Shown piece by piece: positions 27,278 to 37,428 of a stretch of DNA of 64,000 nucleotides. The first letter of the stretch is position 1, and each line of letters begins with the position of its first letter. The notes beneath the pieces are model-generated. The model searched no databases. It was not told where the DNA came from and was given only the letters and a program-made list of their open reading frames with translations. Position numbers and translations under genes: made by a program. The stretch is from a bacterium (GTDB taxonomy: Bacteria > Myxococcota_A > Bradymonadia > UBA7976 > UBA1532): positions 186,001 through 250,000 of the forward strand of contig JAUHXC010000007.1 in the NCBI GenBank assembly GCA_030427205.1, given 5' to 3'.

Positions 27278-28498
27278 TCAGCCTTCGCCGTCGGCCTTCG
27301 GCTTCTTCGGCCGGCCCGCCTCGACCACCCGGCCCTTCCAGACGGCGCCCTTGCCGCTGGTGATGCGGATGGCGCTGTTCCAGAAGAGCGCGCAGATGAT
27401 CAGCATGCCCAGCGGGAAGCTCCAGAAGTGACCCCAGCGATAGCCGCGCACTTTGTGGCCCAGGGCGTCGGAGGCCAGGATGATCGTGCAGATCATCACC
27501 TCGAGCAGCAGGAAGATCGGCTCGTAGGGCAGGCCGGCGGCGGCGAGGGCGATGTTCTTGGCGAGCAGCAGGAAGGGCAGCACGCTCAAGGTGAAGAGCA
27601 GCGTCGTCGCGATCGCCGTCGCGATCAGGCTGTAGTCCAGGGCGGGGAAGAGGTTCTTGGTCCAGCCCTCCCAGATCTCGCCCAGGCCGGTGTACATCCG
27701 GCACTTGAAGACGCCCGGGCCGTAGAACAGCCGATAGCCCTCGCCCTCGGACTTGGCCCGCTTGGCGAAGTCGACGTCGTCGAGCACGCTGTCCTTGATC
27801 GCCTCGTGGCCGCCGAGCCGGTCGTAGGCCGCCCGGCTGAAGAGCAGGCACTGCCCGTTGGCCAGGGCCGTAGCCTTCTCGGGGTCGTTGACCTCGTGCA
27901 GCGGGTTGCCGCCGGCGATGACCGCGCCGATGCGGGTCTGCACCACCCGCTCCCAGAAGCTGTCGACGACCAGCTCGCCGAGCGCGCTGGCCATCTCGAC
28001 CCCGTGGGCCATGGTGCCGCCGATGAGCCGCCGCGCGCCCTGCGGGTCGAGGGTGACGTCGGCGTCGACAAACCACAGCCAGTCGCCGGTCGCGTGCGCC
28101 TGCGCCCGGTGCAGCGCGTGGGGTTTGCCCTTCCAGCCGGCGGGCAGCTCGACCCCCTCGAAGACCTTCAGCCGGTCGTCCTCGGCCGCCAGCCGGGCCA
28201 GGATCTCGCCGGTGCCGTCGGTGCTGCGGTCGTCGAGCACCACCACTTCGAGCGGGCCGGGCCAGTCGAGGGCGAGCGCCGAGCGCACGCTGGTCTCGAT
28301 GTTGTGGGCCTCGTTGCGCGCCGGGATGAGCACCGAGAGCGACGGGGCCGGCTGGCCCTCTTCGGCGACGGGCGCCGGCGGGTCGTCCCGGTCGAGGGTG
28401 TACTCCGGCGGGATGTCGACGTCGGCCAGCAGGTTGTAGAGCGTGCGCAGCCAGGCGAGCAGCAAGAGACCGAGGCCGACGAGCGACAGCCAGAACAT
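27278..28498 (-). CDS. Membrane glycosyltransferase family 2
   Basis: A 406-residue GT2 enzyme. One N-terminal membrane segment (FWLSLVGLGLLLLAWL) precedes the GT-A domain: LIPARNEA, LDDRSTDGT (88-96), a DAD metal site (145-147) and GWKGKPHAL. C-terminal membrane helices follow (LLFTLSVLPFLLLA, MICTIILASDAL, FPLGMLIICALF). The GWxGK and the final WKGR motif are typical of HpnB/CrtQ-like transferases acting on lipid or carotenoid acceptors. ATG 28498 is preferred to ATG 28513 because GGAGG lies 8 bp before it. Confidence 0.85.
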   Translation of the reverse strand: MFWLSLVGLGLLLLAWLRTLYNLLADVDIPPEYTLDRDDPPAPVAEEGQPAPSLSVLIPARNEAHNIETSVRSALALDWPGPLEVVVLDDRSTDGTGEILARLAAEDDRLKVFEGVELPAGWKGKPHALHRAQAHATGDWLWFVDADVTLDPQGARRLIGGTMAHGVEMASALGELVVDSFWERVVQTRIGAVIAGGNPLHEVNDPEKATALANGQCLLFSRAAYDRLGGHEAIKDSVLDDVDFAKRAKSEGEGYRLFYGPGVFKCRMYTGLGEIWEGWTKNLFPALDYSLIATAIATTLLFTLSVLPFLLLAKNIALAAAGLPYEPIFLLLEVMICTIILASDALGHKVRGYRWGHFWSFPLGMLIICALFWNSAIRITSGKGAVWKGRVVEAGRPKKPKADGEG

Positions 28499-28695
28499 CG
28501 AGGGCGCCTCCATGGACGGGGGACGGCGGCATCATCGGTCGCCGCCGCCGGGCCGGTCAAGGCGCGCCGGGGGTCGAGGGGCGCCGAGCCGGATCGATCA
28601 CCGCGGGAGGGGGCCGACATTTACCCGACTCGAACCGCTGCTGTATGGTGGCCCGATTCATGGACGTGGTGAACCAAAGTCGGGGGGGAACTCGA

Positions 28696-30969
28696 ATGTC
28701 GGGAGGGCCGATGCGCTTCGTGGGTGTGTGTCTGGCGCTGAGTCTGGCGCTGTTCGGCTGTGATGGGGACGATCCCCAGGCCCGGCTGCCCGATGGCTCG
28801 GGCGGTACGGGCGGCATGATGGTCGACTCCGACGGCGGGGACGACGACATGGGCCCGCAGGTCACCGACATGTCGACCGTCGACGTCTTCGTGGGCGCGC
28901 CGCAGTGCGCCGACGGCGAAGACAACGACGAGGATGGCCTCATCGACCTCGAAGACCCCGGCTGCGAGAACGCCCTCGACAACGACGAGCGGCAGCTGCA
29001 GTGCGCCGACGGCGTCGACAACGACGACGACGGCCTCATCGACTTCCCGGCAGATCCGGGCTGCGGGTCGGCCGGCGACAACGACGAGCGCAACCCGGCC
29101 GTCCTTCCGCAGTGCGCCGACGGGCTCGACAACGACCGCAACGGCCTCATCGACGAGCAGGATCCGGGCTGCTCGGCGGTGGCCGACCCGACCGAAGAGC
29201 CGCCCGAGACGCTCGCCGCCTGCGCCGACCGCCTCGACAACGACGGCGACGGCATCATCGACTTCCCCTGGGAGCCGGGCTGCTCGGCGGCCGGCGACGA
29301 GGACGAGAGCGATCCGCTCGCGGTCACCGCCTGCGCCAACCTGATGGACGACGACATGGACGGGCTGACCGACTTCCCCGAGGATCCCGGCTGCTTCGGC
29401 GTCGGCGACCGCGACGAGGGCGACAAGCCGGTGACCCCCGCCTGCGCCGACGGGCAGGACAACGACTTCGACGGGCGCATCGACTGGCCCGACGACGTCG
29501 AGTGCTACGCCGCGTCCGACGCCAACGAGAAGGGCAGCTGCCTCGATCGCTACGATCCGCCGCTGCTCGAGAACGGGGTCTCGATCGTGGTCGATACCAG
29601 CCGCGGCATCTTCCGCTCGGCCGGCTCGTGCGGCGGCATGGGCTCGCCGGAGCTGGTGCTCTTCTACCGGGTGACCGATCAGATCGAGGCGCTCGAGGTG
29701 ACCACCATCGGCGAGGCGACCGCGGTGCCCACCAGCCTCTACGTGCGCCGTACGGACTGCCTCGAAGCCGACGCCGAGCTGGTCTGCGCCCGCGAGGAGC
29801 CCGACGCGGTCGCGCCGGGTCAGACGGTGCGCATCGAGGCCCCGCGCCTCGGCGAGTACTTCGTCTTCGTCGACGGCGTCGCCGGCGCCGGCGGTCCGGT
29901 GCAGGTCACCGTCAACGAGGTGCCGCTCGCGCAGTGCCTCAATGGTATCGACGACGACATGGACGGCGCCGCCGACTACCCCGCCGACCCGGGCTGCCTG
30001 CGCCCCGACGACCGGGACGAGACCACCGAAGAGCTGGCGGTCTGCAGCAACGACGCCGACGACGACGGCGACGGGCAGGTGGATTATCCCAACGACCCCG
30101 GCTGCATCGCCGCCTCGTGGGGCGACGAGACCGACGTCTGCGGCGAGGGCGTGCGGCTCAACGAGCTGTTCGAGGGGGTCACCGAGGTCTACGGCAGCAC
30201 CGACCCCGAAGACGGCATGGCCACCAACGCGCTCAACGGCGGCTGCGGCCGCGCCGGCGCCCCGGAGGTGGTCTACTTCTACCGCAACCCGTACAACGCG
30301 CTCTTGACCATCAGCACCGCGCACCCCGAGACCGAGGCCGCCGCGTCGGTCTACCTGCGCAGCGTCTGCGCCGACCGCGGCACCGAGCTCGCCTGCGACG
30401 ACGGCTCGGCCGGCGGCGCCGGCAGCGGCCGGATCCAGGTCCGCTCGCTGCCGCCGGGCGACTACTACGTCGTCGTCGACTCGCGCACGCCTATCGGCGG
30501 CAGCTTCCGCATGACCATCGAGAGCGAGCGCGACGACCCGCAGTGCGACGACCTGATGGACAACGACAACGACGGGGCCATCGACCACGACGACCCCGGC
30601 TGCAGCTCGCCGAGCGACGACAGCGAGCGCGACTCGGCCCGGGTGCCGCTGTGCAACAACGGCCTCGACGACGACGGCGACAACCGCATCGACTGGCCGC
30701 TCGACCCCGGCTGCAGCGCCCGCGGCGACGTGACCGAGGACGACGCCGACGAGCCGCCGAGCTGCCTCAACGGCGTCGACGACGACATGGACGGCCTGAC
30801 CGACTTCCCCAACGACCCGGGCTGCGCCGGCCGCGGCGACGACTTCGAGCAGGACCCGCGCATCATGCCCGCCTGCAGCAACGGCATCGACGACGACGGG
30901 GACGGCGACACCGACTACCCCGACGACTTCGACTGCCTGTTCGCCGGCGACCCCCACGAGAACCGCTGA
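28696..30969 (+). CDS. Asp/Asn-repeat lipoprotein, 12 repeats
   Basis: A 757-residue predicted lipoprotein (signal ending LALFGC). It has 12 repeats of about 37 residues with the pattern CxxGxDNDxDGxxDxPxDPGC, arranged 6, then a PPC-like beta-sandwich, 2, a second PPC-like domain, and 4. The DxDxDG core is typical of calcium-binding loops, and each loop is closed by two Cys. The protein is extremely acidic and presumably stands on the cell surface. A larger paralogue with the same order of domains begins at 37429. GGGGGG lies 7 bp before ATG 28696; ATG 28711 is also possible. Confidence 0.85.
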   Translation: MSGGPMRFVGVCLALSLALFGCDGDDPQARLPDGSGGTGGMMVDSDGGDDDMGPQVTDMSTVDVFVGAPQCADGEDNDEDGLIDLEDPGCENALDNDERQLQCADGVDNDDDGLIDFPADPGCGSAGDNDERNPAVLPQCADGLDNDRNGLIDEQDPGCSAVADPTEEPPETLAACADRLDNDGDGIIDFPWEPGCSAAGDEDESDPLAVTACANLMDDDMDGLTDFPEDPGCFGVGDRDEGDKPVTPACADGQDNDFDGRIDWPDDVECYAASDANEKGSCLDRYDPPLLENGVSIVVDTSRGIFRSAGSCGGMGSPELVLFYRVTDQIEALEVTTIGEATAVPTSLYVRRTDCLEADAELVCAREEPDAVAPGQTVRIEAPRLGEYFVFVDGVAGAGGPVQVTVNEVPLAQCLNGIDDDMDGAADYPADPGCLRPDDRDETTEELAVCSNDADDDGDGQVDYPNDPGCIAASWGDETDVCGEGVRLNELFEGVTEVYGSTDPEDGMATNALNGGCGRAGAPEVVYFYRNPYNALLTISTAHPETEAAASVYLRSVCADRGTELACDDGSAGGAGSGRIQVRSLPPGDYYVVVDSRTPIGGSFRMTIESERDDPQCDDLMDNDNDGAIDHDDPGCSSPSDDSERDSARVPLCNNGLDDDGDNRIDWPLDPGCSARGDVTEDDADEPPSCLNGVDDDMDGLTDFPNDPGCAGRGDDFEQDPRIMPACSNGIDDDGDGDTDYPDDFDCLFAGDPHENR

Positions 30970-30978
30970 GGCTTGTCG

Positions 30979-32151
30979 TTGAAGGTCTTCGTCGAGCCCT
31001 CCGGCCGCCGCATCGCCCCGTTCGACGATCCCGCCGGCGAGGCGTTGATCGGCAACCGCACCGTCGCCGACCGGCTCGCCGAGGCCATCCGCGGCGCCGG
31101 CCTGACCCGGGTCGAGCGGCTCGAGCCGCCGTGCCTGGTGGTGCCCGACAACCTGTGGTGCACCGCCGGCGCGCTGCGCAAGTTCGTCGACGGGGCCGCG
31201 GGGCGGGACGCGGTGCTGGTGCTCGGCCACTGCCGCTTCGGCGAGGCGTCGACCTCTGTCCAGCCCCATGTGACCAAGGTCGAGGGCGGCTTTCGCTTCG
31301 CCAAGGTGCGCCTCGTCACCGCCGCGCAGGCCGAGCCGGTCGACGTGGTGGTCGACGCCGAAGAAGACCCGCTCGACATCCCCGCGCCGCCCTACCTCGA
31401 CATGGACGCGCTGTCGTTCGGCCTGCCCAAAGACGTCGTGATGGAGCTGCACCACTGGGTGCACATCCTCTGGGCCAACATGTTCATCGGCGCGGTGGAC
31501 GTGCGCGCGACGTCGAAGCTGACCTTCATTCGCCGCGGCCTGTGGGCCGTCCTGCGGGCCCGCTCGCTCAACAAGTGGCGGGTCATGGGCAAGTTCAACA
31601 TCATCGGCAAAGGCTGCGACATCCACCCGACGGCCACCGTCGAGGCCAGCACGCTGGGCGATAACGTCGTCGTCGGCCCCTACGCCCGGGTGTTCGCGAG
31701 CACCCTCGGTGACGGCGCGCAGGTCTGGGCCCAGGGCATGTGCGAGATGTCGACGGTGGGCCCGGGCGCGGTCGTCACCGAGCAGAGCTGCCTGCGCTTC
31801 TCGGTGCTCTACCCCGAGGCGGTCGTCGGCCAGTACCTCATGCAGATGTGCGTGCTCGGCCGCAAGGTGATGACCACCGGCGCCGCGTTCACCATGGATC
31901 TCAACTTCGACCAGAACATCCGGGTGCCGCTCGACGGGCAGCTGTTCGATTCGGGCACCCGCTTCCTGGGAGCGGCCTTCGGGCATCGATCGCGCATCGG
32001 CACCGGCTTCTGGCTGGCCAGCGGGCGCATGATCCCCAACGACTACTTCCTCGTGCGCCACCCCGACGCGGTGGTCAGCCGCATCCCCGAGGGGCTGGCC
32101 GAGCGCAACCCGCTGGCCATCCAGGGCCGCACGCTCACGCCGCTGGGTTGA
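30979..32151 (+). CDS. Left-handed beta-helix (hexapeptide) protein
   Basis: A 390-residue protein. The N-terminal half has VFVEPSGRR, IGNRTVADRL and VPDNLW, which recall the nucleotidyltransferase-like N-terminus of GlmU-type proteins of the putative sugar-nucleotidyltransferase kind. The C-terminal half has hexapeptide-repeat turns (GCDIHPTATVEAS, LGDNVVVGPYARV). It may activate or acylate a sugar. Start: the second TTG at 30979 has GAGG 7 bp upstream; the first TTG at 30973 is too close to it. It follows the repeat lipoprotein by 9 bp and is probably cotranscribed. Confidence 0.65.
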   Translation: MKVFVEPSGRRIAPFDDPAGEALIGNRTVADRLAEAIRGAGLTRVERLEPPCLVVPDNLWCTAGALRKFVDGAAGRDAVLVLGHCRFGEASTSVQPHVTKVEGGFRFAKVRLVTAAQAEPVDVVVDAEEDPLDIPAPPYLDMDALSFGLPKDVVMELHHWVHILWANMFIGAVDVRATSKLTFIRRGLWAVLRARSLNKWRVMGKFNIIGKGCDIHPTATVEASTLGDNVVVGPYARVFASTLGDGAQVWAQGMCEMSTVGPGAVVTEQSCLRFSVLYPEAVVGQYLMQMCVLGRKVMTTGAAFTMDLNFDQNIRVPLDGQLFDSGTRFLGAAFGHRSRIGTGFWLASGRMIPNDYFLVRHPDAVVSRIPEGLAERNPLAIQGRTLTPLG

Positions 32152-32263
32152 GAGACGGACCGGGCGCGCCGGCTGGCATGGGGCGTGGGCATCGCCAGCT
32201 GGTCGCCGAGGGCCCCGGGTGGACCCGACTCCGGGCCTCGGCGGCTATCGAAGCTGGCGAGCC

Positions 32264-33307
32264 CTACTGCCCACCGCCGGGCGGCGGCATCTGCATGCCC
32301 GGCGGCAGCTGCATACCCGGCGGCAGGCCGGGGATGCCCATGGGCTGGCTGCCCGGCGCCGGGCTGGGCGGCGGGACCTCCTGGATGAACTTGTCCGGCG
32401 TCTGGCCGACGAGCGACTCGACGGCGAACTTGCGCACCTTGACCACGTACTCGCTGGCGTCGGACTTGACGTAGGTCTGCTCGCCGACGGTGGCGCCGAT
32501 GCGCCAGGTCACCGTCTTCTCGGCGTCGCGCACGCTGACCGTCGTCGCGCCGTCGCCCAGGCCGTACTCCGGCTTGAGCTCTTTGCCCACCGGCTCGACG
32601 AGCCGCACGCTGCGGGCCGCGGTCACGAACGAGCGCACCCGGCTGCTGTCGATCTCGGCGTCGGGCTTGAGCTGGGCCACCCGCCACTTGCCCTCGTCGC
32701 CCTGGGTCAGGTCGATGGGCCCGTTCTTGTTGACGACCCGCACCTCGACGGGCTCCTTGACGTCGACGTACTGGGTGTCGACGTAGGTGTCGACCTTGTT
32801 GCCCACCGCGAACGACGAGATGCCCCGCGCCAGATAGACCGCGTCTTCGCCGTCGAAGCGGGCGTGCACGCTGCTGCCCTTGGCGCTGCCGAGCAGCACG
32901 GTCTTCTTCTCGCCGCCGAGGTCGATCTCGACCTTCTTGTCGTAGGTGTCGGCGCCGACCTCGAGCGCGTTGTGATTGGCCGCCTTGGTGGCGATCGGGT
33001 CGCGGCGGGTCGCCTTGACCAGCTTGCCGATGACCTCGTCGACCTTCTCCGCGTCGGCGGGGAAGTCGTCGGTGCCGGCGACCACCCAGCCCTCGCCCTT
33101 GCGCTGCAGGGTCACCGCCTGGGCCGGATCGTCGCCCTCGGCCCGCTCGGTGACGGTGAAGGCCGTCACCGCGCTCGGCTCGACGTCGATCAGCGGCCGG
33201 GCCTCGCTCGACGCGCCGGCGCGGCCCACCGAGCTGGACCACGTCACCGCCACCAGCACCGCCTGCACCACCGCGGCGCCGATCAGGATCTTGATGGTGT
33301 TGTTCAC
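32264..33307 (-). CDS. DUF4340-domain membrane-anchored protein
   Basis: A 347-residue protein with one N-terminal membrane anchor (IKILIGAAVVQAVLVAVTW) and a large extracytoplasmic part of repeated beta-hairpin units (GWVVAGTDDFPADAEKVDEV, KWRVAQLKPDAEIDSSRV) typical of DUF4340. The C-terminus is Pro/Gly/Met rich. GTG 33307 overlaps the stop of the fused permease gene (GTGA). DUF4340 proteins usually sit beside GldA/GldFG-type ABC systems, as here. Confidence 0.85.
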   Translation of the reverse strand: MNNTIKILIGAAVVQAVLVAVTWSSSVGRAGASSEARPLIDVEPSAVTAFTVTERAEGDDPAQAVTLQRKGEGWVVAGTDDFPADAEKVDEVIGKLVKATRRDPIATKAANHNALEVGADTYDKKVEIDLGGEKKTVLLGSAKGSSVHARFDGEDAVYLARGISSFAVGNKVDTYVDTQYVDVKEPVEVRVVNKNGPIDLTQGDEGKWRVAQLKPDAEIDSSRVRSFVTAARSVRLVEPVGKELKPEYGLGDGATTVSVRDAEKTVTWRIGATVGEQTYVKSDASEYVVKVRKFAVESLVGQTPDKFIQEVPPPSPAPGSQPMGIPGLPPGMQLPPGMQMPPPGGGQ

Positions 33308-36213
33308 GCCACACCTCCCTTGGTGCCGGTCAGCGGGATGGGCTTCGCCAGCCGCCGTCGGCTGACGGTGAGCAGCAGTACGCCGCCGAGGGCGAGCAGC
33401 ACCACCGCGTAGTTGACCACCTCGTAGGTATTGCGCTCGCTGTCGTCCATCGACTTCAGCGTGCGGGCGAAGGCGCCGGCCGAGCGGATCTGCAGGAGGT
33501 CGGTGTCTTCCAGCGCCCAGTCGATGAGGTTGCGGATGAGCACCGCGTTGCCCCGGTAGCTGCCCCCGCCGATCTGGGCCCCGAGCTGGCCGACGAGGTC
33601 GCCGACGAACTCCGACGAGCCGATGACCACCAGCCGAGCGTCGGGGGTCGAGCTCTTGAGCGTGCGCCCGGTGCGGTCGCCGTCGCTGGCCTCGGGGTTG
33701 GCCTCGGCGCCCGGCTCGAAGAGCGGCGAGGGCTTCTCGGCGAAGTGGCTCGGCAGGCTGCCGACGAGGCTCACCGCCAGCGGCACCGCGCCGCGCTCGG
33801 CGCCCTCGGGCACGCCGAAGCCGGTGTCGGGGTATTTCTGCAGGTCGGGCTCGAGCCCCATCTCGCGGCGGATCCAGCTCTCGTCGGAGCTGCGCACCAG
33901 CACCTGGGCGTCGAGGCCCTCGCGGCCCTCGGTGCCTTCGGTGAAGCGCACCGGCGACGTCCAGGTCATCGCCAGCGAGGGCACGCCGGCCAGGGCCGGG
34001 TGCTCGCGGTTGAAGCCCTCGGGCCGCACGTCGATGAAGAACGGATACGGCAACAGCTCGATGCGCTCGAAGACGAAGCCGCCCCGCTGCTCGCGCACCG
34101 GCATGGGGAACGACGTATTCTGCGGGTCCATCACGAAGGCCTGGTCGACCTTGACCCCGTAGGTCTCGAGCATGTCGAACAGCGGGTCCTGCTCCTTGAC
34201 GGCGTTGATGCCGGTGCGCGCCGGCTTGACCCGGTAGGCCCCGGCCAGCGCGATGACCGCGCCGCCGCGCATCAAGTACTGGTCGACGGCGAACTGCTGC
34301 TTCTCGTCGAGCTCGCCGGGCTTGCCGATGAGCAGCACGTCGATGTTGCCCGGGACGACGCCATCCTTGGCCTCGACCTCCTGCACCTCGAAGTCGACCT
34401 GGAAGCTCTTCTCCAGGCCCTTGTAATCCACCTGCACCGGGTGGTTGGGCATGCCGGGCATGTTCTGCATCGGCATCTCGGGCATCTCCTTGGCCACCAG
34501 CACGCCGATGGTCTTGACGAAGCCCGGGGTCAGCCGCTGCACGCCGGCCTCGATGGTGGTGCGCAGGTCGCTCTCGCTCAGGTCGCCCTGGGGGAAGAGC
34601 GGCTCGGCGCGGTCGCCGGCTTCGAGCAGCAGGTGCAGGTAGAACTGCTGCTGCCCGAACAGGTCGGCGGCCAGCGGGCGGAAGCCGTACTGCTGGGCGA
34701 TCTTCTGAGCGAGCTGCGCGTCGTCGGTCGGGTCGATCTGCTCGAAGCTCAGCCGCCCGCCGCTCTTCTCGGCGAGCGCGTCGGCCACCTTCTTGATGTT
34801 GGCCGGCACCTCGGCGAACTCGGGCGGCAGCTTGCCCGGGGTCACGTAGGCCGTCAGCTTGACCTGCGCCTCGTTGCGGGCGAGCACCGCCTCGATGCTC
34901 GAGAAGCCCTCGGTGGTCTTCTTGATGGCGCGGGTGATGTCGTACTCCAGGTTGCGCAGCCGCACGACCACGTCGTTCTCGTCGGCGTGCACCTCGATGA
35001 GGTCGCCGAAGCTGAGCACCTCGAAGCTGTCGCCCTGCTTGATGAGGATGTGGAAGAACGAGTTGACCACCGCCTCTTCGGTGCGGCTCGAGACCCGCAG
35101 CGGGATCGAGTCGATGCCGTATTGCTCCTTGATCTCTTCTTCGACCGCCTCGTCTTTGCTGGGGTCGTGGAACTCCACGGCCACGTTGCCGCCGCCGCGC
35201 ACCTCGTACTCGTCGAGGAAGTCGCGGATGCGCGGCACGAGCGGGGCCAGCTTGGGGTGGGTCTTCTCGGAGAAGTAGCCCGCGATGAGCAGCGGCTCGT
35301 CGAGGCGGGCGAGCAGCTCTTCGGTGACCGGGCTGATGCTGTACTCGCCGTCGGCGGTCAGGTCGGCCCGGGCGGTGGTGACCGGCGCGAGCCACAGGTT
35401 GCCGAGCACCACGTTGAGCGCGACGAGGGCCACCCCCAGCTTGAGCACGCCGCGCCGGGAGTTGCCCTCGGCGGGCTGCTTCTCCATGCGCTTGGTCTCG
35501 AGAAAATAGCCGTTGAGGCTGAGGAAGAGCGCCGTCAGCGAGGCGTAGTAGAAGAAGTCGCGCAGGTCGAGCACGCCGCGCTCGATGCTGGCGAAGCGGC
35601 TGCCGGTGCCCAGCGAGCGCATGATCTCACCGGCCTCGTTGCCGAAGATCACGCCCACCGTGCCGGCGACCTGATCGCCGCCGACGACGTACATCAGCCC
35701 GCCGATGATGCCGGTGACGAGCAGCGCGACGATCTGGTTGTCGGTCAGCGCGCTGATCCACAGGCCCAGGGCCAGATAGGTCGAGCCGAGCAGCAGCGCG
35801 GCGACGTAGCCGCCGACGACGGGGCCCCAGTCGAGGTCGCCGAGCATCGAGACGGTGATCGGCAGAGGCAGGGTCAGGGCCAGGGCCAGGGCCACGAGCA
35901 GGACGCCGGCGACGAACTTGCCGAGCACGAGGTCGCGGGTGCGCAGGGGCAGGGTCAGGAGCACCTCGAGCGTGCCCGACTTCTGCTCCTCGCTCCACTG
36001 GCGCATCGTCAGCGCGGCGACGAGGAAGATCAGCAGGACCGGCAGCGCGCCGAAGAGCGGCCGCAGGTCGGCGAGGTTGCGGGCGAAGAACTTGCTGAGG
36101 AAGAAGAAATCGAACAGCGCCGCGACCAGGAAGACCCCCAGGAAGATGAGGGCCACCGGGCTGAGGAAGACGCTGCGCAGCTCCTTGCGGGCGATGGTGC
36201 TGATGCCGTTCAC
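33304..36213 (-). CDS. Fused ABC-2 permease and GldG-like protein
   Basis: A 969-residue protein joining two normally separate parts. Residues 1-235 are an ABC-2 permease with six membrane segments (GldF-like; starts MNGISTIARKELRSVFLSP, with WSEEQKSGTLEVLLTLP). Residues about 255-930 are a GldG-like auxiliary domain (ABC_transp_aux) with its own leading membrane segment, and a last membrane helix lies near 940 (VVLLALGGVLLLTVS). It works with the ATPase encoded upstream; both junctions in this operon are 4-bp overlaps. Substrate is unknown; in Bacteroidota the homologues act in gliding. Confidence 0.87.
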   Translation of the reverse strand: MNGISTIARKELRSVFLSPVALIFLGVFLVAALFDFFFLSKFFARNLADLRPLFGALPVLLIFLVAALTMRQWSEEQKSGTLEVLLTLPLRTRDLVLGKFVAGVLLVALALALTLPLPITVSMLGDLDWGPVVGGYVAALLLGSTYLALGLWISALTDNQIVALLVTGIIGGLMYVVGGDQVAGTVGVIFGNEAGEIMRSLGTGSRFASIERGVLDLRDFFYYASLTALFLSLNGYFLETKRMEKQPAEGNSRRGVLKLGVALVALNVVLGNLWLAPVTTARADLTADGEYSISPVTEELLARLDEPLLIAGYFSEKTHPKLAPLVPRIRDFLDEYEVRGGGNVAVEFHDPSKDEAVEEEIKEQYGIDSIPLRVSSRTEEAVVNSFFHILIKQGDSFEVLSFGDLIEVHADENDVVVRLRNLEYDITRAIKKTTEGFSSIEAVLARNEAQVKLTAYVTPGKLPPEFAEVPANIKKVADALAEKSGGRLSFEQIDPTDDAQLAQKIAQQYGFRPLAADLFGQQQFYLHLLLEAGDRAEPLFPQGDLSESDLRTTIEAGVQRLTPGFVKTIGVLVAKEMPEMPMQNMPGMPNHPVQVDYKGLEKSFQVDFEVQEVEAKDGVVPGNIDVLLIGKPGELDEKQQFAVDQYLMRGGAVIALAGAYRVKPARTGINAVKEQDPLFDMLETYGVKVDQAFVMDPQNTSFPMPVREQRGGFVFERIELLPYPFFIDVRPEGFNREHPALAGVPSLAMTWTSPVRFTEGTEGREGLDAQVLVRSSDESWIRREMGLEPDLQKYPDTGFGVPEGAERGAVPLAVSLVGSLPSHFAEKPSPLFEPGAEANPEASDGDRTGRTLKSSTPDARLVVIGSSEFVGDLVGQLGAQIGGGSYRGNAVLIRNLIDWALEDTDLLQIRSAGAFARTLKSMDDSERNTYEVVNYAVVLLALGGVLLLTVSRRRLAKPIPLTGTKGGVA

Positions 36214-37172
36214 GCCGCCGCCTCCTTCTTCTTGCCGGCCTTGGCCTCGCTGACGTGGCGCGCCATCAGGTCGCGGAAGACCTGCTCCAGGCTCGGGGTC
36301 TCGGGGGTGATGCCGCCGATGGTCCAGCCGGCTTCGAGGGCCGCCCGGGCGATGGCCGGCGTCGCGTCGACGCCCTTCTGGCAGATGGCGCGCCAGGTGG
36401 TGTAGCCCGCCCGCTCGCCCTCGCGCTTGACCGACTCGACGCCGTCGACCTTGGCCAGCGCCCGGGGTACGTCCTTGGCGCCCTCGCCCACGCTGACCCG
36501 CACCACGTTGCTCGACAAGAGGTTCTGCAGGGTGTCGTCGGCGGCGAGCTCGCCGTCGATGAGGATCACCACCCGGTCGCAGACCGCCTCGATCTCGCTG
36601 AGGATGTGCGTCGACAGGATGACCGTCGTCGTCTGCGCCAGCCGGCGGATCAACTCGCGGATCTCGACGATCTGCACCGGGTCGAGGCCGTTGGTCGGCT
36701 CGTCGAGCACCAGCACGTCGGGCCGATGCAGGATGGCCTGCGCCAGCCCCACCCGCTGCCGATAGCCCTTCGAGAGCGTGCTGATCGGCTGCACCAGCCG
36801 CGCGTCGAGGCCGGTGGCCTTGACCGCGTCGGCGACCGCCGGGATGCGCTTCTCGGGGGGGATGCCCCGCAGCTCGGCCATCATCAGCAGGTATTCCTGC
36901 ACCAGCATCTCGGGGTAGAGCGGCGCGTTCTCGGGCAGGTAGCCGATCTGGCGCTGCACGCCGATGCGGTCCTGCGTCACGTCGACGCCACCGATGGTGA
37001 CCGTGCCGGCGGTGGGCTCCAAGAACCCGGTCATGACCTTCATCACGGTGGTCTTGCCGGCGCCGTTGTGGCCGAGCAGGCCGACGATTTCGCCGCGCTC
37101 GACCTCAAAAGACAGGTCGGCGACCGCCCGCAACGGGCCGTAGCGTTTCTCAAGCTCGCGAACCGAGATCAT
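36210..37172 (-). CDS. ABC transporter ATPase, GldA-like
   Basis: A 320-residue ATPase. Walker A GHNGAGKT is at 34-41, the signature LSKGYRQRVGLAQA at about 133-146, and Walker B VLVLDEPTNGLDP just after; H-loop STHIL follows. The C-terminal 90 residues are the usual regulatory extension of drug/GldA-type ATPases. It is first in a three-gene operon with the fused permease and the DUF4340 protein, all with 4-bp overlaps. It diverges from the second repeat lipoprotein. Confidence 0.9.
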   Translation of the reverse strand: MISVRELEKRYGPLRAVADLSFEVERGEIVGLLGHNGAGKTTVMKVMTGFLEPTAGTVTIGGVDVTQDRIGVQRQIGYLPENAPLYPEMLVQEYLLMMAELRGIPPEKRIPAVADAVKATGLDARLVQPISTLSKGYRQRVGLAQAILHRPDVLVLDEPTNGLDPVQIVEIRELIRRLAQTTTVILSTHILSEIEAVCDRVVILIDGELAADDTLQNLLSSNVVRVSVGEGAKDVPRALAKVDGVESVKREGERAGYTTWRAICQKGVDATPAIARAALEAGWTIGGITPETPSLEQVFRDLMARHVSEAKAGKKKEAAA

Positions 37173-37428
37173 TCGATCCGTCCTCTCCGTCGAGTCGAAG
37201 TGCGTCGCAGATTCCCGGCGGCGCCGGGCGGTCGCGGGCCTGGCCCACGCCGCGACCGCCAGTGCGTAATCACCGTAGGCGCGGTGTCAAGGCGGTCGCC
37301 GTCGGTTTCTCGATTCCCCGCGGCGATCGATCGCGGCCCGGCGCTGCGCACACCTTTTGAGTCGATGCTCGGGGGTCGAGTACAGTCCGCACGAAAACGC
37401 CCCTCGTTCGGGGCCGACGGGAGTAGAC

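Noticed and set aside
26066..28672. Plus-strand reading of 868 codons
   Set aside because: It is antisense to the methyltransferase and glycosyltransferase, both of which have full motif sets.
28621..32061. Minus-strand reading of 1146 codons
   Set aside because: It is antisense to the 12-repeat lipoprotein and the beta-helix gene, with Ala/Val/His-rich monotony typical of a shadow.
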